Below, in pieces: positions 21,620 through 31,246 of a DNA stretch of 64,000 nucleotides. A program made the position numbers and the translations under genes. The notes beneath the pieces were generated by a model. That model was not told the DNA's origin. It saw nothing but the letters and a program-made list of their open reading frames with translations, and searched no databases. This stretch comes from Eretmocerus hayati (Eukaryota; Arthropoda; Insecta; Hymenoptera; Aphelinidae), in contig CM056742.1 of assembly GCA_029851415.1 (NCBI GenBank), forward strand, positions 86,170,748 to 86,234,747, read 5' to 3'. Within the stretch, counting starts at the first letter, position 1. Every line of letters begins with the position of its first letter.

Positions 21620-22300
21620 ATGGATACGCGTTGGAAATTTCCGTGGTCCTGTCTCTTAGGGGGGCCGAGTTCTGCCGGGAAGACAGTGTTTATATCGAAA
21701 TTTTTGAAATACATCGATCGCGTATCAGATGTACGTTTTGATAGGATATTGTTCTACTATGCAGAGTGGCAAGAGAAGTATACGGATATGACGACAGCAG
21801 GTGACGGCACACGGGTTGAATTCCGAGAGGGTTTCCCGCGGCACGAAGATTATTCAAACGATCCGCATTTGAAGAAGCTCGTAATCATTGATGATCTCAT
21901 GCGCGAAGCAACTGACAAGGTTAATAGTAATATAATTGTCGATTTGTTCACAAAGTTCAGCCATCACAGGAATTTGAGTTTGATGTTCATCACTCAGAAT
22001 GTCTTTCACAAGGGTCAGCGTGATATTTCATTGAATGCAAATTACATCGTGTTATTCAAGAATCCTCGAGATAGGGGCCAGATACAACACTTGGCTCGCC
22101 AAGTTTTCCCCGAGGACTGGCGATTTGTGCAGGAAGCTTATAGAGACAGCACATCCAAACCATTCTCGTATCTCTTGATAGATTTGAAACAGGAAACACC
22201 GGACGAATATCGATTCAGGTCGTGTATTTTCCCAGATGAGGGTAACGAGGTTGTGTATATTCCAAAATACGGAAAGCACCACTACGATCGACTCTTTTAA
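21620..22300 (+). CDS. ATP: FtsK/HerA-type genome-packaging ATPase
   Basis: 226 residues from the ATG at 21620; upstream in-frame residues have no ATG. The Walker A motif is GGPSSAGKT near residue 17, and the Walker B motif LVIIDDLM lies near residue 90. A THxNLS-like sensor region (FSHHRNLSLMFITQN) follows. This is the A32/FtsK-HerA family used by Polintons and related viruses to pump DNA into capsids. The overall length matches the family. It is the first gene of the plus-strand block, followed 42 nt later by a small basic protein. Confidence 0.9.
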   Translation: MDTRWKFPWSCLLGGPSSAGKTVFISKFLKYIDRVSDVRFDRILFYYAEWQEKYTDMTTAGDGTRVEFREGFPRHEDYSNDPHLKKLVIIDDLMREATDKVNSNIIVDLFTKFSHHRNLSLMFITQNVFHKGQRDISLNANYIVLFKNPRDRGQIQHLARQVFPEDWRFVQEAYRDSTSKPFSYLLIDLKQETPDEYRFRSCIFPDEGNEVVYIPKYGKHHYDRLF

Positions 22301-22342
22301 ATATTCACACAAGTACACTTTTGCATCAGTTCAGATTCGACT

Positions 22343-22738
22343 ATGCGCGAGAGTGCATCTAGAATCAGACGTCGGGGTTCTCGGATTCGACGTCCAAAAT
22401 CGTGTCCGGTTGAGAAAAAATATTTAGCTCTTTTGGACGCGCTGAGACATTCGAACAAGGAGCAGCGCAGTGCGCTCTTGCGCGGGGCCGACAAAAAATT
22501 GGTTAGATACATCTGTGAGTGTGCGTTGAATGTATTGAAGGGTGTTGTCACACTCAAGGACTGTCAAAAAAGGAAATTGAGAAAGTACAGATCGTTACTG
22601 AGAAATCTGGCCAAGAAATCTGACAAGAGCGCTTGGAAAAACAAGAAACGGATCATTGTCCAACGAGGGGGCAGTTTCCTGACTTACTTGTTACCACCTG
22701 TGCTGGATCTGTTATTCGATTCTCTCAATAGAGATTAG
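22343..22738 (+). CDS. Small basic conserved Polinton protein
   Basis: 131 residues. It has an Arg-rich N-terminus, a predicted helical middle (KLVRYICECALNVLKGVV), a Lys/Arg-rich stretch and a short hydrophobic C-terminus ending IVQRGGSFLTYLLPPVLDLL. Similar small proteins ending in a Q-x-GG-F-L hydrophobic tail recur next to the ATPase in arthropod Polintons and adintoviruses. The function is unknown; a DNA-binding or membrane-active virion role is possible. The next gene starts 1 nt after its stop. Confidence 0.65.
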   Translation: MRESASRIRRRGSRIRRPKSCPVEKKYLALLDALRHSNKEQRSALLRGADKKLVRYICECALNVLKGVVTLKDCQKRKLRKYRSLLRNLAKKSDKSAWKNKKRIIVQRGGSFLTYLLPPVLDLLFDSLNRD

Positions 22739-22739
22739 T

Positions 22740-23528
22740 ATGGAGAGAGCCAAGAAGATGGTGTTGATTCCTCATGAGAAACTCCAGACGATGCAGTCTC
22801 AGCCATCAGTGCAAGTTCCTGTAGAATCGAGGTCTGTGCAAACCCCTGGTACGAGTCTCTCGCGTCTGGATAATCAGATGCGTGGAATATTGGATTCCAA
22901 TCGATACGAGAGCGATGGTGAAAAATTGAAAGATTTTCTACAATCGTTACAACGTTATCTCTTCTTTATCGACTCAAAACGCAAGCCTACTTCGTCTCAA
23001 AAAAAACTCGGTATGAGTTCTGAAGCTAAACTATCCGAAGACGTGGTCATCGCAAGCGTACCGAAGATGTATCAAAAAAAGACTGAGTTGTTGCTCGATT
23101 ATTTGAAGAATTCGGGAGATCGTATTCAGTGGAACGAAGCTGGAACAGTGACGATTGATGGCGAGACTATACCAAATAGTAACGTCGTTGATTTGGTGAA
23201 TGAAGCGGCTAGACATAGGAAGAAAATGAAGGCGACTGGGCGTCGAGAGTTTGCTCGAGCTTTACGCGAGATAGGTGTGCCTCGTGAGTTTGTAGGGAAT
23301 AACGAATTGTGGAACTTGACCGATTCTCTTTCGCACTCGCGTTTGAAACGCCAGATGGAGGATGAATTTGACGAGATAGACGACGAATTTGGGGGTTTTC
23401 AGAATGACTCGTTCTCGGAGACAGTCATAGGAAAAGACACCAAGCGGGGTAAGCAACGGACATCGACCCCTATGCCTACTCGTAAAATGAGGAAGGGCGA
23501 AAACAGCTGGGAACATTTGAGCGCCTGA
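22740..23528 (+). CDS. Conserved Polinton protein of unknown function (262 aa)
   Basis: Possible starts are 22740 or the internal Met preceding VLIPHEKLQ. The middle contains VIASVPKMYQKKTELLLDYL and a later TIDGETIPNSNVVDLVNE block. I recall that pattern in arthropod and cnidarian Polinton proteins lacking an assigned function. The C-terminus is acidic, then basic. It is mostly helical by appearance, with no catalytic motif or membrane segment. It lies between the small basic protein and the Tudor gene. Confidence 0.65.
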   Translation: MERAKKMVLIPHEKLQTMQSQPSVQVPVESRSVQTPGTSLSRLDNQMRGILDSNRYESDGEKLKDFLQSLQRYLFFIDSKRKPTSSQKKLGMSSEAKLSEDVVIASVPKMYQKKTELLLDYLKNSGDRIQWNEAGTVTIDGETIPNSNVVDLVNEAARHRKKMKATGRREFARALREIGVPREFVGNNELWNLTDSLSHSRLKRQMEDEFDEIDDEFGGFQNDSFSETVIGKDTKRGKQRTSTPMPTRKMRKGENSWEHLSA

Positions 23529-23620
23529 TTCCACCTCTTGCACTCCAACAGGGGAGGCCGTTTTAGGGTGCTGGTGTTCGTGATGAAAATTTTTCGTTAG
23601 TTTTTCCGACGCTGGCAGCC

Positions 23621-24427
23621 ATGGCGGTTCTCGGACAGAGAGACATAGACGTGCTTCTGAATAGAGCTCGCGAGGTCAGAGTTTCGTGGTTCAATACACC
23701 ATCATCGTTTTATCTACAATTGCTCGAAGAAGATCCACTGTACGAGTCAATGAATGCCGAAATCAATGATTATTATACCCAAGTGAGGACCGATGGTATT
23801 GATTTTGACGTATGGGAAGAGCTGCTGCCAATTGCCGCTAAGAGATTGAAAATTCATGATTTGAAGGTGAGTTTACATGAATGAGACTTTGAATGGATAT
23901 TATGTCGGTAACGATTCTAAAGATTTCTGTTTTTTTTTTTCCAGCCTGAAATGTTGATTGTCGTCTACATAGGTCGTAAATGGATTCGTTGTCAAGTCAT
24001 CCATGTGCGACAAGGTTGTTTTCCCAGTTTCGTGTGCCGCTGCATTGATGAAGGTGGACGAGTGACGCTGACTCAATACAGTTTAATGTTTGGTGTTTAT
24101 GAGTTGGTTGAGCGATTCAAATTCTTACCTCCTCGTGCCCTGACGTGCGGGTTGGCCTATGTGCTACCTAGATCCAGCGAGGGACACCATTGGACGTTCC
24201 GGAGCAATCTATTATTCAAGACAGCGACAAAAGATCGAAATTTGCGTGCATATTTTGTTGAACGGGGAGAAAGTGAAAATTCAGTGTTTGTTGTGATGTG
24301 CAGTGGGGGAGATGATGATAATATTGCGTATGTCAACACGTTATTGATCGCATTTGACCACGCGATTCAAATTCTAAACGATGTTCACCACCCTATATAT
24401 GATGACGATGAACCTCTGTTAGAGTGA
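23621..24427 (+). CDS. Tudor-domain protein encoded by the Polinton, two exons
   Basis: Exon 1 is 23621-23866 and exon 2 is 23945-24427. The 78-nt intron starts GTGAGT and ends in a long T run plus CCAG. The exons join in phase 0 to give 242 residues. Exon 1 contains SWFNTPSSFYLQLLE...INDYY, the strand-helix lead-in of an extended Tudor (SN-like plus Tudor) domain. Exon 2 contains the Tudor core: VVYIGRKWIRCQV, then CIDEGGRVTL, then LPPRALTCGLAYVLP. In typical methylarginine-binding domains the third block reads D-Y-G-N; here Tyr and Asn are replaced (DEGG), so the aromatic cage looks incomplete. Host Tudor proteins organise the piRNA pathway and germ granules. Capture from a host gene, with its intron, is inferred. 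The start has a good context (agccATGG). Confidence 0.8.
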
Positions 24428-24432
24428 ATAAA
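24427..24432 (+). terminator. Polyadenylation signal overlapping the Tudor stop codon
   Basis: AATAAA begins on the last base of the TGA stop (tgaataaa). The same arrangement is seen at the end of the 277-aa gene (32080-32085). Confidence 0.6.
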
Positions 24433-24775
24433 GACTGAAAATCGATTTTCTCTAGTATTGATTTCTGCTTCCCAGCTGTTGTTAAATTTTCGACCCTATT
24501 CTGCTTGATACTTACGAGCTTGGACATGCTCGAGCGGTGGTCACCCCAAACGCGGGGCCACCCCAGGTGGCGACGCGGCGCTGCTTGGGACAGCTAGCGA
24601 ACGCCCCGCCGCCCGCCCGCCCGCTGCTAAAGGTTTAGAATTCAAGAACATTATGAGTCAAAAGTATTATAATTCATTTTTTATTCAAAATTTTACAGTC
24701 TGGTCTCTCTCCTATTTACAATCATATTTACAATCATATTTACGATCATATTTCTTTCTACATATTCTTATACAA
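24433..24775. other. Convergent intergenic region with a GC-rich patch
   Basis: It lies between the convergent Tudor and PolB genes. A GC-rich, partly palindromic patch at about 24535-24635 (including 'ggtggtcaccccaaacgcgg' and 'cgcccgcccgcccgctg') stands out from AT-rich surroundings. A minus-strand AATAAA at 24685-24680 is a candidate polyadenylation signal for PolB. Confidence 0.5.
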
Positions 24776-27700
24776 TTAGTTCTTCTTATAGCCATAAGGT
24801 ACAGAATAGTCGTGCCTCAAGAATCTACGCTTTCTGAGTACTACTTGACATCTCTTTTTTTCCATTCCCGACACAACATCGTGTTGAGCAGTTCTTTGGA
24901 TGGTAAAATTCTCAACTTCGATATGATAGCGACGTTCTGGATTGACATCGTCATCGGGGCACTCCTCGTCATCGAATAAATTGATGCTCGGAATTTTAGG
25001 ATCAGTGGGAGCTAACGCCGATTTTTCAATCATTTTTTTGACTGTTTCAAAGTTAATCTTTTGTTGGTTCATATAATTCAACCGAATACCCTTGACTTTG
25101 CACACGTCCGATGTCTCACCTGCATCATTGACGACGCGATAAGCATAGAATTTTGGCCCCCCAGAAACGAATGTTTGGATACGCGCACCCGCCCCATACT
25201 CGGCGAGTTCATCCGTCAGATCCCCAAGGAACGAACCTGTCTCGGGCATGTAATTATACGGTCGCTGCTGCTGTTCATGAGCTGTAAAGACCAGGCTGTC
25301 AGTGTCCATATAGAGAACCCTCTCACCGAGCTGTTCCAGGTATTCGTATAGCTTGAGACGCCCCTGCGCGGTAGTGTACGCGGCGATAACAACATTTGAA
25401 CAAGGTGCCGATGTCGATGCAACCACTTCTCTTCCTTTCGACGTTACGTAGACAGTGCTTTCGGACGCGAACATCAGATTTCCTACCTCTCTATCAGGGT
25501 GTTTGAGAATTCTCAAAAGTTGGTTCGGATCAGTCACGATCTCAGTGCGTGGCATATTGCCGCGCATTCCAAATCGGCCCCAGATATTATTTAATAAACA
25601 TTTTGCAGTTGATCGCAGTCCCGGGTTTTTGCCAATCTTGTTCTTTTCAAGGAGAATCCCCTCATGCTCGAAATATTCGCGAATATACGCGTCTTTTTGT
25701 TCCTCCGTCTCGCATCCTTTGGGGAACCCGCTGGCTTCTTGTTTGAATTTTAGGAACTCATTGATGTATTCCGTAAAAAAACCGCGAGTTGTCTTATCTT
25801 GAACATTCGCGTGCGGATCATACTTGGTAACCTTGTATTGCCATATCACATCGATCTTGAGAATTTTATAACCCATTTCCAGAGCCTTTTTCAGTTCATC
25901 TGAAACCCATGTGCCATATAATGCGCGTTTCTCGCGGGTATGGTTGCAATCGTCCCAGCTCAATTCCTCGCAGCACGTTCTGCAAAGGGGGAACATGAGC
26001 CTATTCTGGGCTCTGTATGGAAGCACGGGGTGGAACAGATCCGTAGGGGGTAGAACAAGACACTTGACGAGCCCCTCGACCTTCTCTACGAAATTTTCCA
26101 GCTGCTCTCCGGCTAGTTTCGTATAGCAGTCTCGGCCCATATACACCTCTGGATGACCAATAGGGAATTTCCCGTACTTACATACCCATGGGTATAACGA
26201 GCACACGTCATAGTAATATATCCGCTCACCCTCCTGGGCTTCACGCATTGTCACGATGTTTCCTGTACGCCCACCAAAGAAGGGGTCCCGTGGATTGATT
26301 GTAATTTTTGAAAGACACGGCTGATTTTTGACGTAATCTTTGAATTCCGGATCTTTTGCGATTGTCCTATCAAAGTCGCACTCCCAAATTTCTACCAATT
26401 CGTATTGTTTTGAGTTCTTTATCGCTTTTGAGATCCTGCGAGTGTTTTCCCGCCTCTCGTCGAGAGTTTTTTTATCCGTATCCAATTTTACTTGTCGACT
26501 CGTCCTTTGGCACTTCTCACATCCATGCCAATAACAACCGTGAAATTGGAAAATGATGTCTTTTACGTCTTCACCGTATCCTCGTTCGATCGACCTGTCA
26601 TAAAAACCGTCGACGCGTAACCCTTTGAAAATTTTGTGCTCGCGACCCCGCGCTGCGTGTACAATGTTTCGAGCTAGGTTTCTTTTCTTCTCCTCCCACA
26701 AGAGCCACTTAATAGCCTTCTGGCTCTGCACATCTGCACGCACGTAACCACCCCGAGGTACGACACCTATCACTGCATCCGGCATGAAGCCCGATCGATA
26801 TGCGTCGAAACACGCGCCCGCAATTGTTACAGGTTTGGAGAACGGGCATGTACCCGTGGATTCGAGGAATATTTTTCGAAATTTCAAGCACGCCTGACGC
26901 AACACGGTCACGTCTTGCCTACAGTAATTTTTTAACTCTTCCATCAAATTAAAGCGGTTGTGACAAACTTCCGCATACCACGCTTTGAAAGCTTCTCGCT
27001 CTTCTGGACTCATACTGTCAGGGTCATAGGCCGATTCAGGCGGATATTTACCGTCGTACTTCTTGTCTATATTCTCTTTTGTGTGGAATTTATGGGGAAA
27101 ATATCCCTTCATCTCGCTTAAATCGAAGGCTTTCGGTAACGCTGATAATTTCATCGGCATGTATGATAGGCTGTCGATGAACCGTAGTCTCCCCCATTCT
27201 AACATCAAAATTTTCCGTCCATCCATAATCACTTTAGGACGAATGGGATCGCATTTTACTAATCTTTGCGTCAGTTCCTTGAGGACGAATTGCAGATCGA
27301 AACTTTTAGCCGCGTGCGCAATCATTACGATCTTACTAAATTTTGTTTGATCGAATAGTTTTTCACCGTTAGGACCTCTCAATGTTTTATCACTGCGCAT
27401 CACAAGTTCAAAAAACTGATCCATTGCTGTCTTCCCCTCCCTGTTTACGAATGTAAGTTCACGTTGACCACAACCACCACAGAATTTCTTCAATTCTTCA
27501 CTCCCTAAACATCTGTTACACGCAAACTGTACGACAACACAATCAACCTCGTGTACATGTGCAACCTTCCCATCCTCCAAAGTTCTCTCAACTACCCTAG
27601 TCTCGGTATCCCAGAAACCAAACAAAACCTTTTTACCATCTTGGGGCTTGATTTTTCTCAACATGCACAGATCGTTTATCGAATGAGTAGATTTACAATT

Positions 27701-28968
27701 CTTACAAAGATTTTCCGAACATTTATGCTTACCACGATCTAAATCATATCGCGTCATACATTTGGTACACCATCTAACCATTTGACATATAGTTTTGACA
27801 GCTTGAGCGCTCCTGCGAGGGGCATACGACCCCTTCTCTTTATGCTTCATGTAACACTCGTGGCTCACGAAAGTTCTATTACAATCTCCACAGGATACTT
27901 CTACACTCGCTGCACACTTGGGACGACTAGCACAACCCGAGCATAAAGCAGCGCATTCGTGGTCGAATGGAGTTCGATATATCTCGCGACAATCGGCACA
28001 ATGGTATTGACTACGTTTTAATTTTGTAGCCAACGCAGCTAAATTGAGAATCAGATCAAAATGATTCTCTCCGTCAAAACGAATATCTATTTTGTGTTTC
28101 ATTTGCACATGCTTGGCCTTAAAGATATCCTTTCCTTTATATACAGGCTTTCTTCCATTCCCCACATTATTTCCATCATATATAACAAGCGCCGTTCCAT
28201 GATGCGTCATGAGATACTCCTGAAATTTTTCAAATTCTGCCTCACCGCACCCTTCTTCAGAACAGTCAACACCCGCGGCGTTACACAGAGCTTGTGCAGC
28301 TTTCAATTGCGCTCCATTTTTATCATAGGCTACCTCAGCCCATGTCTTATTCTTCTTCACACTCTTACTGAGCGGATTCAATTGATTATATTCCAACCCA
28401 CAAGCGATTGCCCTTGGAAGACAAAGTTTATCCCCACGATTTTGAATGGTTAAGACTGAATGGTCCTCCAAGATTTTCACATGTTCACTGATTACCCTGC
28501 CAGCACCCCGAGGTTCGCGTACCCTTGTAGCGGCTAAGACAAGAGAATCATCAATTTGGAAACCTCCGTTACTTTGCGCAATATCATAAAATAAATTCCA
28601 TATATCATAGTGGTCGAACTCTTCAATGCGCCGATAGACAAACCACAATTTCCCATACTGAAAAGAATTCACATTTGCTGTGAGGCCGATATGATCCCTG
28701 CCATGATACCCGCGCGTGATATACTCATGTATCTCGCGTAAGCCACCCAACAAACATTCGTAAGGGTTATCAGTATGATACATCGAGGGCTTAAACCTAA
28801 ACCTAATTACATCAGCATTCGCGCGAAATTGTCTATTATAGGTCGGTAACGTACTGAGTATCTCTATAAATCTGTAGCCCGATCCACCAGCTTGGACGAC
28901 CGGTGCGGCAACTGCTTCTCCGCCTTCAATATTCGGTTGAACCTCGTCGACATTCGGACCGGGATTGT
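24776..28968 (-). CDS. POLB: Protein-primed family-B DNA polymerase with OTU-like domain (main exon)
   Basis: Replicates the element. The long exon opens at a strong 3' splice site (T-rich tract, then CACCTAG at 28969). The ATG at 28783 is therefore probably internal, with 62 conserved-looking residues upstream of it. Numbering from that ATG: an OTU-type peptidase signature at Asp118/Cys121 (GDKLCLPRA) and His241; Cys-rich segments 260-372; exonuclease motifs WDTE (392-394), HAAKSFD (490-496; the usual Asn is Ala) and YCRQD (620-624); an endonuclease-like FHGCYWHGCEKC insert near 748; and polymerase motifs DVCSLYP (859), KCLLNNIWGRFG (1061-1072) and YMDTDS (1158-1163). No stop or frameshift interrupts these. 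In-frame joining to the exons at 29190-30566 would give about 1,809 residues. Confidence 0.93.
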
Positions 28969-29040
28969 CTAGGTGAGAAGAAAAAAAATCCTGTCTGTAA
29001 CGGCTATTCGCAAGTACTTAATACTATCAATATTTGACAT

Positions 29041-30566
29041 TTATAAAAAAGTATTGAGCACGCGTGCAAACGTCTCGTACGCTGTCTCGTCCTCCAAATC
29101 AGGTAAATCTTCAAAAATCATAAAGGAAAGAATTTGCCGTTAGAATCTACAACCACATGCCCCGCAATAAAGAAATTACAGTTACTCACCACTTATGTTG
29201 AAATCTTCACCCTGATCTCCGTCGCTCTCTAGCTGAGGCGGATCAATGACCCCTGGATGCGCACCTGCGTGCTGAGAATTATCGGATTGCGATGATTGCT
29301 CCATAGCCCTATCCACAGCCGGTGCGCCCATCTGTTCATCCATCACAGAGCCTTCAGACAACGTACGCCTCCGTTTGCGACCACAAGACTCCCCACTGTC
29401 ATTAACACAACACCGCTTTCCGGTTCTCACACTGTCATCAGACAACACTGCATCACTACTGTCCAACTGTAGCACCAAACTTTCTACACTGTTCTGAGTA
29501 TTACAGACTAGTCTTTCTGGAGTTGAAATATCACCAGTCGAGGAGCTCTCTTCACATCGACACCCCTCGTCATCCTGAGTTGGGTGAGGCAATGAATCAG
29601 GTGGACAAGCATCACTCTGTGTTTCCGGTATGATATGTTCTGATTCAATCCCTCCGCTGTTGTCAAAAAACTGTCCATCTGGTGTTGAAATATTGGTTTC
29701 GAAAGATGATTTTTCTTCGGCGATTGATGACACTCCAGATGCGTCATCTATATCCATCACTGATGAACGATCATCGCTTTCTGATATGACACGCGAATAA
29801 CTCTCTAGCGGCTCAACACTATCGTCAGTGTCTGCTTGAACTATATCACTCATATGAAAGTTTTCGTTTGGATTACAAACACGATCTTGGGAAACATTCA
29901 CATCCACAGAACCACACTCAGACGTACTGTCTATATCCATCACTGATGAACGGTCGTCACTTTCTGATATAACACGTGAATAACACACCGCCCCCTCAAC
30001 ACTATCACCACTGTCTGCTTGCACTATATCACTTTCATCAAAGTGCCCGTTCGGATTCAAGACAGCATCAATATTCTGAAATCCAGGAGGTGTCAGAACT
30101 TGTAAAACGGTCTCAATCGGCGGTGTCGGCTCTCTGACGAAGAGATTATTCTGTAATGCATTGATGCGTGCTTCAAGTTCCCCTTCTGGAATTGGCACAA
30201 ACTGTGGGTCTAAAGGACTGCTTACAAGAACTGGCCTGAATTCTGAAGAACATTCAAGTATGAGTACCGGTTTCAAAAATTATTCAATAATATTCTTCCA
30301 TCAAATGCTCACCTTCAAATCTTGAACCCTCAGAATTTGGCATTGAAATATTTCCCAGATCAATTGAATGCATCTCATCATCGCCGTCGTAACCGAGGCT
30401 GCTACTATTTCGGTTATAGAGCCCATCTTCACGACCTGTAAGAATCGTTGAGATTAATTGACTGAATCAAAACTCAATATTGAAAATGTATCCAAAAATA
30501 CTCACGCATGGCATAATACTCTGCCAATTCACGCTCCGCACTCTCATCCCTCTGAAATCCGTCCAT
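29041..30566 (-). CDS. Acidic Ser/Asp-rich protein, four exons; possible N-terminal part of PolB
   Basis: Exons: 30566-30506 (ATG at 30566), 30435-30313, 30242-29190 and 29108-29041. All junctions have GT (GTGAG or GTGAGT) donors and AG acceptors, and the phase is consistent. The product is 434 residues ending at TAA 29041-29043. It is strongly acidic, with two copies of a segment ending YSRVISESDDRSSVMDID, a basic GRKRRR patch (possible nuclear localisation signal), and a final acidic exon. The donor at 29189 has the same phase as the PolB acceptor at 28969, so skipping the last exon would fuse this protein in frame to PolB. I recognise no homologous family. Roles as a terminal-protein-like or regulatory domain are speculation. 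Confidence 0.65.
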
Positions 30567-31246
30567 GATTAAAACTTGATGGTGATATTTCAGATTGTAC
30601 TCAAACTTATTCTAAAATCTCAAATTTGATCGCTCTAGGAAGTATCCCGAGAGCGGCTGATACACAAGTGACGCTTAAGCTGTATACATCGGATTATATT
30701 GAAAATGTGATCAAATTTTCCCCCTTCGATTTTCACGATGCGCCTACCTCCCACTAATTGTATGGTCACATTGTAGCCCGCCCCCTCCAATCGGTTTCCA
30801 CCCCCTCACACGATAGTCTTTTCCGAACGAGGGGGTGACCTGCCTCACTCTGATTGGCCCCTCACACCATACATCAATTTCCACCCCCTTGCATAATAGT
30901 CTTCCCGACCGAGAGGGTGCCTGCCCCTGCACTGATTGGTCTAATACACCCCTACAACTGCTTTTCACTAACAATAGACATCAAATTCGAATTTTCTTCG
31001 TAAACCGTCATAAGGGTCAGTCATCGACGTGCCGTTCACCGCTCACGATCTCTGCCACCCAGTGATACGAAAAACTCTGAGATCTTTTCATAATTACAAA
31101 GTGTAGCCATCGGAATCCGAGATTCTTTGTGAATAGCCATCTATTTACTTCCAACCACTCGTGATCTGTCGCCTGTCTGCTTTGGACGCATAAGGTTATT
31201 GTAGTTACAGTGCGCAAATTTTGTGAATCAACTTTGAATCAGTGCC
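30567..31246. promoter_or_regulatory. Divergent promoter region with repeated CCAAT-type boxes
   Basis: It separates the minus-strand acidic/PolB gene from the plus-strand 277-aa gene. It contains two imperfect ~62-bp direct repeats (30795-30857 and 30878-30939). Each starts 'tttccaccccc', contains 'atagtctt' and ends 'gattgg' (an inverted CCAAT box). The promoter role is inferred. Confidence 0.5.

Noticed and set aside
28783..28783. ATG at 28783 as the PolB start
   Set aside because: The frame continues 62 codons upstream to a strong splice acceptor, so this Met is more likely internal.
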